Source: JBBCJR01 sp037190805
GTDB lineage: Bacteria > Pseudomonadota > Alphaproteobacteria > Sphingomonadales > Sphingomonadaceae
Assembly: GCA_037190805.1 (NCBI GenBank)
Contig: JBBCJR010000007.1
Coordinates: 146,367-210,366, forward strand
DNA: 64,000 nt
Direction: 5' to 3'
Of this stretch, positions 33,319-42,289 are shown one piece after another. Each line of letters opens with the position of its first letter. The stretch's first letter is position 1. Under the pieces are notes generated by a model. The model had not been told where the DNA came from. It was given only the letters and a program-made list of their open reading frames with translations, and did not search any database. A program made the position numbers and the translations under genes.

Positions 33319-33969
33319 TCAGTCTGGCATCTGCCAGCGAACACGCCCCGAGTAGACCGCATTGGTCGGGTTGCCCGAGCCATCCTTCGCCGGATTAAAC
33401 CGCGCACGCCGGGTGATAAAGCGGCAGGCCGCATCGTCCAGAGATTTCGAACCACTGGAAGTCGTAACCGAGCATCCAGTGACACGGCCGTCAGTACCGA
33501 TCTCGAGACGATAGGCGGTCACGCCCTCTTCTTCACGACGAAGCGCGTCGGAAGGATAGTCGTCGTTCGTCACCCAGTTACCGGTGTTGCCACGAGGCGT
33601 TGCGGCGACCGGCTGTGGCGGCGGCGCCACGACGGGTGGCGGCGGCGGGACCGTGATTGCAGGCGGCGGAGCCGGCGGAGCCGGTGGAACAACCATCGGC
33701 GGCGGCGTCGTCGTCACCGGCGCCACGATCGGCGGCGGAATGTCAATCGGCGGCGGCGGCGTATCAGGCTCCGGCGGCGGCGGCGGCGGTTCCTGCTCCG
33801 GTGGTTGTTCTTCAACCACGTCGAAGGTTTCCAGAATCGTCGGCGCCTTCTTGATCACCTGATAGGCAAGACCCGTGACGAAGGCATATCCAAGCGCAAT
33901 ATGAAGCAGGCCCACGATCGCGATGGACGTGATCCTACCCTTGCTTAATTTTTGATCACCATAAGCCAT
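33319..33969 (-). CDS. tonB: TonB energy-transducing protein
   Basis: A 216-residue protein linking the ExbB-ExbD motor to outer-membrane receptors. The N-terminal anchor 'ITSIAIVGLLHIALGYAFV' carries the conserved His in the membrane. A long proline-rich spacer runs from about residue 56 to 120. The C-terminal TonB domain has 'YPSDALRREEEGVTAYRLEI' and 'ARFNPAKDGSGNPT'. It is the first gene of the operon tonB-exbB-exbD-exbD. Sphingomonads typically carry many TonB receptors, so this may be the main Ton system. Confidence 0.95.
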   Translation of the reverse strand: MAYGDQKLSKGRITSIAIVGLLHIALGYAFVTGLAYQVIKKAPTILETFDVVEEQPPEQEPPPPPPEPDTPPPPIDIPPPIVAPVTTTPPPMVVPPAPPAPPPAITVPPPPPVVAPPPQPVAATPRGNTGNWVTNDDYPSDALRREEEGVTAYRLEIGTDGRVTGCSVTTSSGSKSLDDAACRFITRRARFNPAKDGSGNPTNAVYSGRVRWQMPD

Positions 33970-34223
33970 TAAGGATCGCCACTCCCCACATAATTAGTCT
34001 GTCGTTGTTGCTGTGTTATCGTCGTTCACCGACAGCGAACGAGTCATCCTCTCCGAACCAGACCCCAACGTCAACCAAAAGAAACCCAATGCCGACCGAA
34101 CATTTCGACCAGCAGCGGCATAGGTGATATCGTCGGTGCTCCCCCCTCGCAACCCGCTTCATGCGATTGGGTCGCACCGGGGGGATGTCATCGGTGCCTG
34201 ACAGGTTTTGCTGGAGTCTCGAA

Positions 34224-35072
34224 TTGAAACCAAAAATCGCAAGAACGCCGCTGTTTTTGGCTGTGATCACGGCCATCGCGAGTCCTGTTGCCAGCCAGGC
34301 GCAAATCGTCACGACGCCCCCCTCCTATGCCGATCTGGCGGACCTTTCACTGGCCTCGCCGATCGTGGTGCAGGCGCGAATCACGCGCAGCTGGACATTG
34401 AAACCGGAGGAGGCCCCGGATGTCGCCCCCGGCCGCGTGCGCCTGCTTGTCGAGGCGGATGTCGAACGACTTCTTGTCGGGGCCAATGGGATGCCCGCGT
34501 CGATTCGCTATCTGGTCGATGTTCCACGGGACGCCAGAGGCAGGCCTCCAAAGCTTAAAAAGCTTGGCGTCATTGCTTTTTTATCGGGCAATCCGGCTCA
34601 GCCGGGGCAATTGCGACTGATCGCCCGCGATGCGCAGCTTAATTGGACCCCGGCCCTGGATGAAACGGTACGGAGCATCCTGAAGGAAGCCGCGACGCAG
34701 GGTGCGCGGATTCGAATCAGTGGCATTACCAGCGCCTTTCACATTCCCGGCACGGTCCCGGGCGAATCGGAAACACAGATTTTTCTGTCGACCACCGAGC
34801 AGCGGCCGGTGTCGCTCTCCATCCTCCGCCGGCCGGGTGAAGCGGCGCGTTGGTCGGTAGCGCTGGGTGACTTCGTCGACGAAGCGGCGCGGCCGCCCGA
34901 ACCCAATACGCTGGCCTGGTATCGGCTGGCATGCAGCTTGCCCGCAGCCTTGCCGTCAACCGCGATCAGCCAGTTGGACGGTGAAGGCAAGTTGGCCGTA
35001 TCGCGCGATTATCAGGTCGTGCTTCAGAGTCTGGGCCCCTGCGGACGCACCCGCAGCGCGGACGGCCGCTGA
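34224..35072 (+). CDS. Secreted protein of unknown function
   Basis: A 282-residue protein, not recognised. I start at the TTG at 34224 (MKPKIARTPLFLAVITAIA), because GGAG lies seven bases before it and the result is a clean signal peptide ending near 'ASQAQIV'; ATGs at 34161 and 34185 would add a charged stretch in front. The mature part begins 'TTPPSYADLADLSLASPIVVQARI', is beta-rich, and has a late Cys pair (in 'RLACSLP' and 'LGPCGRT'). It is divergent from tonB. A periplasmic role is likely; no enzyme motif is visible. Confidence 0.7.
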   Translation: MKPKIARTPLFLAVITAIASPVASQAQIVTTPPSYADLADLSLASPIVVQARITRSWTLKPEEAPDVAPGRVRLLVEADVERLLVGANGMPASIRYLVDVPRDARGRPPKLKKLGVIAFLSGNPAQPGQLRLIARDAQLNWTPALDETVRSILKEAATQGARIRISGITSAFHIPGTVPGESETQIFLSTTEQRPVSLSILRRPGEAARWSVALGDFVDEAARPPEPNTLAWYRLACSLPAALPSTAISQLDGEGKLAVSRDYQVVLQSLGPCGRTRSADGR

Positions 35073-35157
35073 CCCTCGGCCGCCGCGCCGGACTGCGGCG
35101 CGGCGGCCGTGACGATCGAATGCCTCGATTCCTGCACGCAATCCTTCGCGCCAGCCG

Positions 35158-35562
35158 TCAGAAGGAGGAGAGAGCGACGCCCACCGCGCGCGCATCGGGA
35201 TAGACGTCCGGCTTGCGGGCGTTGACCCTGAGCGCGTTGACGCCCGCCCGCGCGGCCACCCGCTCGTAGATCGCCCGCACCACCGTTTCCTGAAGATTGA
35301 AGCGCCGGCCGGCCACCACGTCATGAACGATGGTGCGCAGCGCATCGTAGTTCCAGGCCGCGCCCACCTCGTCGGTGGAGGCGAATGCGGCTGCGTTCAG
35401 ATCGACTTCGATCGTCACCAGCAGCCTCTGGGGGCTACCGACCTCGAAATCATGAAAGCCGATGTCGACCTTCAGCTCCAGATCCTCCAGCATCACACGA
35501 TAGTGACGGGGGGCGAGCCGATCGGGCACCAGCCCGGCGAGCTGCGGCGTGAACTCGGTCAT
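35158..35562 (-). CDS. folB: Dihydroneopterin aldolase
   Basis: A 134-residue tunnelling-fold enzyme of folate synthesis that cleaves dihydroneopterin to 6-hydroxymethyl-dihydropterin. 'LKVDIGFHDFEVGSPQRLLVTIEVD' (in two parts) and 'VNARKPDVYPDARAVGVAL' are FolB signatures, and Lys in 'ARKPD' is the catalytic lysine. It overlaps the upstream FolM-like SDR gene by 4 bp, so both pteridine genes are coupled. Confidence 0.9.
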   Translation of the reverse strand: MTEFTPQLAGLVPDRLAPRHYRVMLEDLELKVDIGFHDFEVGSPQRLLVTIEVDLNAAAFASTDEVGAAWNYDALRTIVHDVVAGRRFNLQETVVRAIYERVAARAGVNALRVNARKPDVYPDARAVGVALSSF

Positions 35563-36323
35563 TGGTCCTCCAGGAACTGGACATCGCGGGTGAGGCCCAG
35601 AAAGCGAAGGCCGCCATCGAGCGTAATGGTTTCGCCGGTCAGCGTCGGGCTGGCAATGATGAAGCGAAGAGCGGCGATGATGTCATCGACCGTCACGCCG
35701 CGATGGAGCGCGTTGAGGTGATGGACGGCGGAAAAATTGTCCGCGCCTTGGGGGCCGGAGCGCAACGTCACCGAGGGTGCGATACCGCAGACACGGATCG
35801 CCGCTGGCGCCAGTGCCCTGGCCGACAATTCCGTCAGGCCGGCAAGCGCCATCTTGGACAGGGTATAGGTAAAGAAGTCGGGATTGGGAAAGGCGAGCTT
35901 GGCGTCGAGCAGGTTGACCACCAGTCCGCCCCACCCCGCCGGTACTGCCCTGGCGAACGCCTGAGTCAGCAAGGCCGGCGCGCGGACGTTGGTCGCCATA
36001 TGGGCATCCCAGCCGGCAACATCGAAATCGTCGATCCGGTCAAGCACGAAGCGGCTGGCGCTGTTCACCAGCAGCCCCGCCGGCGGAGCGCCGTCCAGTG
36101 CGGCCAATATCCGCGCCGGCCCGTCCGTTTCGCACAGGTCGGCGACCACGACGCGGGCATTGCCGACCTCGTCCGCCAGCGCCTCGGCCGCATCGCGGGA
36201 GCGGTGGCAGTGGATAACGACATGCCATCCGTCGGCGGCCAGGGCGCGCACCAGCGCAGCGCCGATACGGCGAGCGCCTCCGGTAACAATCGCGCTTCGG
36301 GGCTGGCCGAATTCGGGCGTCAT
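35559..36323 (-). CDS. SDR-family oxidoreductase, FolM/pteridine reductase-like
   Basis: A 254-residue short-chain dehydrogenase. The cofactor motif 'IVTGGARRIGAALVRAL' has the TGxxxRxG form used by pteridine reductases and FolM instead of the common TGxxxGxG, and the active-site pair is in 'YTLSKMAL'. Position before folB supports a role in dihydrofolate or dihydromonapterin reduction. I start at 36323 because the longer upstream frame overlaps uvrC antisense. The ATG has no ribosome-binding site and follows GCTACA by 8 nt, as in leaderless genes. Confidence 0.8.
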   Translation of the reverse strand: MTPEFGQPRSAIVTGGARRIGAALVRALAADGWHVVIHCHRSRDAAEALADEVGNARVVVADLCETDGPARILAALDGAPPAGLLVNSASRFVLDRIDDFDVAGWDAHMATNVRAPALLTQAFARAVPAGWGGLVVNLLDAKLAFPNPDFFTYTLSKMALAGLTELSARALAPAAIRVCGIAPSVTLRSGPQGADNFSAVHHLNALHRGVTVDDIIAALRFIIASPTLTGETITLDGGLRFLGLTRDVQFLEDQ

Positions 36324-36399
36324 GTCCGCCCTGTAGCGGGCCGCGTCCACGCCGTCACCCTTGAGCGGGGGCGGCAGGGCGCCTAATTCCGAGAAGACC

Positions 36400-38319
36400 A
36401 TGGCCACGCCCCCCATCGATCGCTTCTCCGAGGAAAGGTCCGCCGACACCGTCCGCGGCGCGGGATTGCCTGACATCGACGCCGGGGTGACGGCGATCCG
36501 CAACGTGCTGAAGACGCTGCCGGCGCGACCGGGGGTCTATCGGATGCTCGATCAGCGCGGCGACGTGCTCTATGTCGGCAAGGCGCGAGCGCTGAGGGCG
36601 CGGGTCACCAACTACACCCAGGTGTCCCGCCTGCCCCGCCGGTTGCAGCGGATGGTCGCCCAGACGCGCGGCATGACCATCGTCACCACCAACACCGAGG
36701 CTGAGGCGCTGCTGCTGGAAGCGCAGCTGATCAAGCGGTTCCGGCCCGCCTACAATGTCCTGCTGCGTGATGATAAGAGCTTCCCGTTCATTTTCCTACG
36801 CGAAGACCATAGTTTCCCGCGGGTCACCAAGCATCGCGGCGCCCGGCGCGGTCAGGGGCAATATTACGGCCCCTTCGCCAGCGCCGGAGCAGTAACCCGG
36901 ACTTTGAACGCGCTGCAGAAGATATTCCTGCTCCGGTCGTGCTCGGACAGCTTCTTTCAGAACCGGTCGCGGCCATGCCTGCTGTATCAGATTCGCCGCT
37001 GCTCCGCTCCATGTGTCGGGCGGATCGACGAGGCCGCCTATGGCGAACTGGTCGACGATGCCAAAGCTTTTCTGTCCGGCCGCTCGACCGAAGTGCAGAA
37101 AAAGCTGGGCACGGCGATGGAGGCCGCATCCGCCGATCTCGATTTCGAGCTGGCTGCCGTTTATCGCGACCGCCTGCGCGCCCTGTCGTTCGTGCAGGGG
37201 TCGCAGGCGATCAACGCCGACGACGTCGGCGATGCTGATATCTTCGCCCTCGCCTGCAAGGCGGGAACGATGTGCATCGAAGGATTCTTCATCCGGGGCG
37301 GCCAGAACTGGGGGCATCGCAACTTCTTCCCCGCGCATACCGACGGGGTCCCCGAGGACGAGGTGCTGGCAAGCTTCCTCGCCCAGTTCTACGAGGAGGT
37401 GCCCCCGCCGCGCCTCATCCTCCTCGACCGGACGCTGACCGAAGCGGCGCTGGTCACCGAAGCGCTGAACACACGGGCTGGACACAAGGTGGTGCTGAAG
37501 CAGCCCCGACGCGGACCACAGCGGCGACTGGTTGAACAGGCGAGCCGCAATGCCGGAGAAGCGCTCGACCGGCGGCTGGCCGAGGCAACGACCCAGGGGC
37601 GCATTCTGGCCGAGCTGGCCGACCTGTTCGCCCTCGACGACGTGCCGCAGCGGATCGAGGTCTATGACAACAGTCACATCCAGGGCACCAACGCCCTGGG
37701 GGCGATGATCGTCGCCGGGCCGGATGGGTTTCGCAGGAACAGCTATCGCAAGTTCAACATCAAGCGCGCCGAAACCGTGCCGGGCGACGATTTCGCGATG
37801 ATGCGCGAAGTGCTGAGCCGCCGCTTCGCCCGGCTGGAACGCGACGACCCTGAGCGTCGATCGGGTGACTGGCCCGACCTCGTCCTCATCGACGGCGGCA
37901 AAGGCCAGCTCTCGGCCGCCTGCCGGGTGATCGAGGAACTGGGCGTGCATGACGTGCCGCTGATCGGTGTCGCCAAGGGACCGGATCGGAACGCCGGTCG
38001 CGAGACCTTCCATCTGCCTGACGGGCGCGAGTTGACCTTGCCGCCCAACAGCCCGGTGCTGTTCTATCTCCAGCGCCTGCGCGACGAGGCGCATCGCTTC
38101 GCCATCGGCGCCCACCGCGCCAAGCGGGCGAAGGCGCTGACCACCAATCCGCTGGACGAGGTGCCCGGCATCGGTCCGGCCCGCAAGCGGGCGCTGCTGA
38201 TGCATTTCGGCACCGCCCGCGCGATTCGCGGCGCGGCACTGGACGATCTGGAGCGCGCGCCCGGCATTTCGACCGGGATGGCGCGCACCATCTACGACCA
38301 TTTCCATCCCCGGGGCTGA
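36400..38319 (+). CDS. uvrC: Excinuclease ABC subunit C
   Basis: Dual-incision nuclease of nucleotide excision repair, 639 residues. Domains in order: GIY-YIG nuclease ('LPARPGVYRMLDQRGDVLYVGKA', residues about 40-62 in parts), a Cys-containing region 'NRSRPCLLYQIRRCSAPCVG', UVR motif near residue 220, the RNase H-like nuclease ('VYDNSHIQG', 'LVLIDGGKGQLSAA'), and helix-hairpin-helix repeats at the end ('PGIGPARKRALLMHFG'). The ATG at 36400 has GAGAAG just before it and is preferred to the TTG at 36361. recO follows after 6 bp. Confidence 0.96.
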   Translation: MATPPIDRFSEERSADTVRGAGLPDIDAGVTAIRNVLKTLPARPGVYRMLDQRGDVLYVGKARALRARVTNYTQVSRLPRRLQRMVAQTRGMTIVTTNTEAEALLLEAQLIKRFRPAYNVLLRDDKSFPFIFLREDHSFPRVTKHRGARRGQGQYYGPFASAGAVTRTLNALQKIFLLRSCSDSFFQNRSRPCLLYQIRRCSAPCVGRIDEAAYGELVDDAKAFLSGRSTEVQKKLGTAMEAASADLDFELAAVYRDRLRALSFVQGSQAINADDVGDADIFALACKAGTMCIEGFFIRGGQNWGHRNFFPAHTDGVPEDEVLASFLAQFYEEVPPPRLILLDRTLTEAALVTEALNTRAGHKVVLKQPRRGPQRRLVEQASRNAGEALDRRLAEATTQGRILAELADLFALDDVPQRIEVYDNSHIQGTNALGAMIVAGPDGFRRNSYRKFNIKRAETVPGDDFAMMREVLSRRFARLERDDPERRSGDWPDLVLIDGGKGQLSAACRVIEELGVHDVPLIGVAKGPDRNAGRETFHLPDGRELTLPPNSPVLFYLQRLRDEAHRFAIGAHRAKRAKALTTNPLDEVPGIGPARKRALLMHFGTARAIRGAALDDLERAPGISTGMARTIYDHFHPRG

Positions 38320-38325
38320 CGGGCG

Positions 38326-39057
38326 ATGCAGATCGACAGTCCGGCGATCGTCCTCACCCTGCTGACGCATGGTGAGCATGGCGTGATCGCCCGGCTGCTC
38401 ACACCCGCCGACGGCATGATTCCGGGTTATGTCCGGGGTGGCCGCTCGCGCCGGCTGCGACCGGTGCTGATGCCGGGCAACATCGTTCAGGCGAGCTTCC
38501 GTGCCCGCAGCGAGGCCCAGCTCGCCCAGCTTGGCGTCGAGCTGCTGGTCAGCCGGGCACCGCTGATGCTCGACCGGTTGCCGGCAGCCGCCGTGGACTG
38601 GGCGACGACGCTGACCGCCGCGTTGCTGCCGGAAGGCCAGCCTTATCCGGCCATCCATGGCGGCCTCGACGGCCTGCTCTCGGCGATCGAGGCGGCGCCG
38701 GCGGCGCGCGGCTGGGGAGCAGCTCTGGTCCGCTACGAGGCGTTGCTGCTGGCGGAATTGGGCTTTGGCCTCGACCTTGGTCACTGCGCGGCAACCGGGG
38801 CGACCACCGATCTCGCTTTCGTCAGCCCGAAAAGCGCCACGGCGGTCAGCCGCGAAGCGGGCCTGCCCTATGCCGACCGGCTGCTGCCATTGCCGGGTTT
38901 CCTGATCGAGGGCACCCAAACCGCCGGCTGGGCGGACATCGCGGCGGGGCTCAGGCTGACCGGCCATTTCCTCGCCCGCGACCTGCTCGCCGGGCGGCAC
39001 GGCGCCATCCTTGCCACCCGGTCGCGGCTGGTCGACCGCATCGAACGGATCGCCTGA
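38326..39057 (+). CDS. recO: DNA repair protein RecO
   Basis: Recombination mediator of the RecFOR pathway, 243 residues. The N-terminal OB-fold begins 'DSPAIVLTLLTHGEHGVIARLLTPADG', with 'GYVRGGRSRRLRPVLMPGN'. A helical domain follows. The Cys zinc cluster seen in some RecO proteins is reduced to a single Cys in 'GHCAATG'. It is coupled to uvrC by a 6-bp gap, so two repair genes share a transcript. Confidence 0.93.
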   Translation: MQIDSPAIVLTLLTHGEHGVIARLLTPADGMIPGYVRGGRSRRLRPVLMPGNIVQASFRARSEAQLAQLGVELLVSRAPLMLDRLPAAAVDWATTLTAALLPEGQPYPAIHGGLDGLLSAIEAAPAARGWGAALVRYEALLLAELGFGLDLGHCAATGATTDLAFVSPKSATAVSREAGLPYADRLLPLPGFLIEGTQTAGWADIAAGLRLTGHFLARDLLAGRHGAILATRSRLVDRIERIA

Positions 39058-39109
39058 CAGCGCGAACAATGACAGTTCGGGGACGTCGGCCGATCTGACA
39101 TCGTCACAT

Positions 39110-39147
39110 AAAATTCATATTTTTCAATGCGATATTTGGTGAATTTT
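39110..39147. promoter_or_regulatory. Spaced inverted repeat upstream of the first PEP-CTERM gene
   Basis: AAAATTCA and TGAATTTT are exact reverse complements separated by 22 bp, lying 8-45 bp upstream of the -24 box of the sigma-54-like promoter. Spacing and AT-richness could fit an enhancer-binding-protein or IHF-assisted site. Confidence 0.4.
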
Positions 39148-39154
39148 GTACTTT

Positions 39155-39170
39155 TGGCGCGAGCCTTGCT
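39155..39170 (+). promoter_or_regulatory. Sigma-54-like (-24/-12) promoter of PEP-CTERM gene 1
   Basis: TTGGCGCGAGCCTTGCT matches YTGGCACG-N4-TTGCW at every position but one. GG is at 39156-39157, then ten bases, then GC at 39168-39169. The ATG is 44 bp after the GC. PEP-CTERM genes in other exosortase bacteria are reported to be RpoN-driven with a PrsK-PrsR pair. Confidence 0.65.
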
Positions 39171-39212
39171 TTGCCCTCGACGTCGTTCACGACCTCGAAG
39201 GAAACCCGATCA

Positions 39213-39857
39213 ATGCGTAACATCATTATATCCGCGTCTCTTGCCGCGGCCGCATTCGCGACCCCGGCGATGGCCGCCACGATCACCCCCGTATCGGTGA
39301 CTGCCACCAACACCTTTCCCTTCTGGGGCTCGTATCGGCCAGAACGGCTGATCGATGGCAGCGGCCTGTCAGGCAATCTGCACAATAATGATTTCAACGG
39401 CATGTGGATGACCGACCAGTCGGTCCAGCAAGCCAGCCTGACTTTCGACCTTGGGGAGATCTATCAGCTGACCGGCGCGTCGATCTGGAACTATAATTAC
39501 GGCAACCCCAACGAGTTCATGTCGACCATCCTGCGCGGCGTCCGTGACTTCACGATCGACCTGTCGCTCGACGGCACCGACTTCACCAACGTCCTCAGCG
39601 ACCGACTGGCGATGGGCACCGGTCAGCCGATGGCCGCCCAGACCTTCGATCTTGATGGCGAGGCGCGCTATGTCCGCATCAACGTCCTCAACAACTATGG
39701 CTTCAGCCTCGACCGGCCTCAGGACATCGCCAGCGGCCTGTCGGAAGTGCGGTTCAGCGCCGTGCCCGAACCCGCCACCTGGGCGATGATGATCGCCGGC
39801 TTCGGCCTCGTCGGCGGCGCTCTGCGTCGTCGTCGCACGATCGCCGTCAACGCCTGA
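39213..39857 (+). CDS. PEPxxWA-CTERM sorting domain protein with discoidin-like fold
   Basis: A 214-residue secreted protein. The signal peptide is MRNIIISASLAAAAFATPAMA. A single domain resembling F5/8 type C (galactose-binding-like) has 'RPERLIDGSGLSGNLHNN', 'ASLTFDLGEIYQLTGASIWNY' (in parts) and 'ARYVRINVLNNYG'. The C-terminal tail is VPEPATWAMMIAGFGLVG then GALRRRR, i.e. Pro185-Glu-Pro, a hydrophobic helix and an Arg cluster, the exosortase recognition signal. Exosortase V at 9 kb is the obvious processing enzyme. AAGGA precedes the ATG. Confidence 0.9.
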   Translation: MRNIIISASLAAAAFATPAMAATITPVSVTATNTFPFWGSYRPERLIDGSGLSGNLHNNDFNGMWMTDQSVQQASLTFDLGEIYQLTGASIWNYNYGNPNEFMSTILRGVRDFTIDLSLDGTDFTNVLSDRLAMGTGQPMAAQTFDLDGEARYVRINVLNNYGFSLDRPQDIASGLSEVRFSAVPEPATWAMMIAGFGLVGGALRRRRTIAVNA

Positions 39858-39862
39858 TCTGA

Positions 39863-39899
39863 AAGCGCGCCATGGGCCGACAGGGTTCATGGCGCGCTT
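39863..39899 (+). terminator. Terminator hairpin after PEP-CTERM gene 1
   Basis: AAGCGCGCCATG and CATGGCGCGCTT form a perfect 12-bp stem with a 13-base loop, 6 bp after the stop codon. The T-run is short. It isolates the gene from parC downstream. Confidence 0.65.
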
Positions 39900-39932
39900 C
39901 CCCCGCCGCCGCCAGCTTGCTAACCGGGCGGC

Positions 39933-42173
39933 ATGGCCACCGATCCCTTCAACGACATCGTCGACGCGCCGTTCGATGAGGCGCTGTCGCAGCGCTATCT
40001 CGTCTATGCGCTGTCCACCATCACCGCCCGCTCGCTGCCCGACGTCCGCGACGGGTTGAAGCCGGTCCACCGCCGCCTGCTGTGGGCGATGCGCCTGCTG
40101 CGCCTGGACCCCGCCGCCGCCTACAAGAAATGCGCGCGCGTCGTCGGCGACGTCATCGGCAAATATCATCCGCATGGCGACCAGTCGGTCTATGACGCCA
40201 TGGTCCGCCTCGCCCAGGATTTCTCGCTGCGCTATCCGCTGGTCGACGGTCAGGGCAATTTCGGCAATATCGACGGCGATAACGCCGCCGCCATGCGCTA
40301 TACGGAAGCGCGGCTGACCGCCGCCGCCGGCGCCCTGATGGCCGGTCTCGACGAAGGCACGGTCGCTTTCCGCCCGACCTATAACGGCGAGGAAGAAGAA
40401 CCGGAGGTCTTCCCCGGCCTGTTCCCAAACCTGCTGGCGAACGGCGCCAGCGGCATCGCCGTCGGCATGGCGACGTCGATTCCGCCGCACAATGTCGCCG
40501 AGCTGATCGACGCTATGACGATCCTGATCGACGAGCCGGACGCCGATATCGACCGGCTGATGGGTCCGGTGCAGGGGCCCGATTTTCCGACCGGCGGCAT
40601 CATCGCCGAAAGCCGCGCGACGATCCGCGAAGCCTATGTCACCGGCCGCGGCGGCATGCGGGTCCGGGCACGGTGGGAAAAGGAAATGCTGGGCAGCGGG
40701 ATGTGGCAGATCGTCGTGTCCGAAATCCCCTATCAGGTGCCGAAATCGAAGCTGATCGAACAGATCGCCGGCCTGATCGCCGACAAGAAGCTGCCGATCC
40801 TCGCCGATGTGCGGGACGAGAGCGACGAGACGCTGCGCCTGGTGCTGGAACCGCGCGCCCGCACCGTCGACCCCGATCTGCTGATGGAAAGCCTGTTCAA
40901 GCTGACCGACCTCGAATCGCGGTTCAGCCTCAACCTCAACGTCCTCGACAAGACGCGCACGCCCAGGGTGATGAGCCTGCCCGAGGCGCTGTCAGCCTTC
41001 CTCGACCATCAGTTCGAGGTCCTGCAGGCCCGGACCCGCCACCGGCTGGACAAGATCGACGACCGGCTGGAACTGCTCGCGGGCTTCCTCGTCGCCTATC
41101 TCAACCTCGACGAGGTGATCCGCATCATTCGCGAGGAGGACGATGCCAAGGCAGCGCTGATCGCTCGCTTCACGCTCACCGACCGGCAGGCCGAAGCCAT
41201 CCTCAACATGCGTCTGCGCTCGCTGCGCAAGCTCGAGGAAATGGAAATCCGGCGCGAGGACAAGGCGCTCCGCGCCGAGCGCAAGGAGTTGAAGGACCTG
41301 CTCGCCTCTCCCGACCTCCAGCGGGTACGGATGAAAAGCGACCTGACCGCTCTGCGCGCCACTTACGGTCCAGACACGCTCTTGGGCGCCCGCCGTACGG
41401 GCTTTGCCGAGGGCGGCCCCGTGAAGGAGATCGACTGGAACGCGATGATCGAGCGCGAGCCGATCACCGTCATTCTGTCGCAGCGCGGCTGGATCAGGGC
41501 ACTGAAGGGTCATATCGACCTCGCCTCCGCCGATGCCCTTAAGTTTCGGGAAGGCGACGGCCCCGCTTATGCCTTTCACGCCCAGACCACGGACCGGCTG
41601 CTGCTCGCGGCATCGACGGGCCGCTTCTATACGGTCGGCGGCGACAAACTGCCCGGCGGGCGTGGATTTGGCGAACCCATCCGGCTGATGATCGAACTCG
41701 ACAACGAGGCGCAGATCATTGCCTTCCTGCCGTTCCGCGCCGGAGAGCGGCTGCTGCTCGCCGCTACCGACGGACGCGGTTTCATCGTCAAGGCGGAAGA
41801 GGCGTTAGCCGAAACCCGCAAGGGCCGCACGGTCATGACCCCGCGCAAGGCATCCGCCCTGAAGGTAGTCCGTCGCCTCGATGCGGCGGACGACTATACC
41901 GCCGTCATTGGCGACAACCGCAAGCTGGTGGTCTTCCCGCTCGCGGAATTGCCCGAGATGTCACGAGGCCAGGGCGTGACCCTGCAACGCTATCGCGATG
42001 GCGGGCTGGCCGACATCACCAGCTTCCGGTTCGAGGCTGGCCTCAGCTGGCCGATGGGTGGTGACAGCGGCCGGATCCGGACGGAGAGTGACATGACGCC
42101 CTGGCGCGCGGCGCGCGGCGGTGCAGGCCGGATGCCGCCGACCGGATTCCCGCGCGACAACCGCTTCGGTTAG
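39933..42173 (+). CDS. parC: DNA topoisomerase IV subunit A
   Basis: A 746-residue type IIA topoisomerase subunit that decatenates sister chromosomes. The catalytic Tyr is Tyr123 in 'AAAMRYTEARL'. The N-terminal winged-helix part has 'GLKPVHRRLLWAM' and 'GKYHPHGDQSVYDAM'; in this quinolone-resistance region the Ser80-equivalent of E. coli is Gln84 and the Glu84-equivalent is Asp88. The C-terminal beta-pinwheel is short and ends 'PTGFPRDNRFG'. The ATG follows GCTAAC by 8 nt with no ribosome-binding site. Confidence 0.94.
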   Translation: MATDPFNDIVDAPFDEALSQRYLVYALSTITARSLPDVRDGLKPVHRRLLWAMRLLRLDPAAAYKKCARVVGDVIGKYHPHGDQSVYDAMVRLAQDFSLRYPLVDGQGNFGNIDGDNAAAMRYTEARLTAAAGALMAGLDEGTVAFRPTYNGEEEEPEVFPGLFPNLLANGASGIAVGMATSIPPHNVAELIDAMTILIDEPDADIDRLMGPVQGPDFPTGGIIAESRATIREAYVTGRGGMRVRARWEKEMLGSGMWQIVVSEIPYQVPKSKLIEQIAGLIADKKLPILADVRDESDETLRLVLEPRARTVDPDLLMESLFKLTDLESRFSLNLNVLDKTRTPRVMSLPEALSAFLDHQFEVLQARTRHRLDKIDDRLELLAGFLVAYLNLDEVIRIIREEDDAKAALIARFTLTDRQAEAILNMRLRSLRKLEEMEIRREDKALRAERKELKDLLASPDLQRVRMKSDLTALRATYGPDTLLGARRTGFAEGGPVKEIDWNAMIEREPITVILSQRGWIRALKGHIDLASADALKFREGDGPAYAFHAQTTDRLLLAASTGRFYTVGGDKLPGGRGFGEPIRLMIELDNEAQIIAFLPFRAGERLLLAATDGRGFIVKAEEALAETRKGRTVMTPRKASALKVVRRLDAADDYTAVIGDNRKLVVFPLAELPEMSRGQGVTLQRYRDGGLADITSFRFEAGLSWPMGGDSGRIRTESDMTPWRAARGGAGRMPPTGFPRDNRFG

Positions 42174-42289
42174 GGCTCAACCGCAGGGAGCGCATGCGAA
42201 TCCTGGCTGCGCGAGCCTTTACCCTTGGTTCACGCCTCATCGTTAATCCACGGGCAACGTCAGGGGGCGGTGCGTAAGGAAGGTAACGG

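Noticed and set aside
33584..33862. Glycine-rich plus-strand frame opposite tonB
   Set aside because: It is the complement of the proline-rich spacer of TonB (Pro codons read backwards give Gly codons).
36796..39069. 757-codon open frame antisense to uvrC and recO
   Set aside because: Long antisense frames are expected at this GC content. It lacks any domain and both sense genes are clear families.
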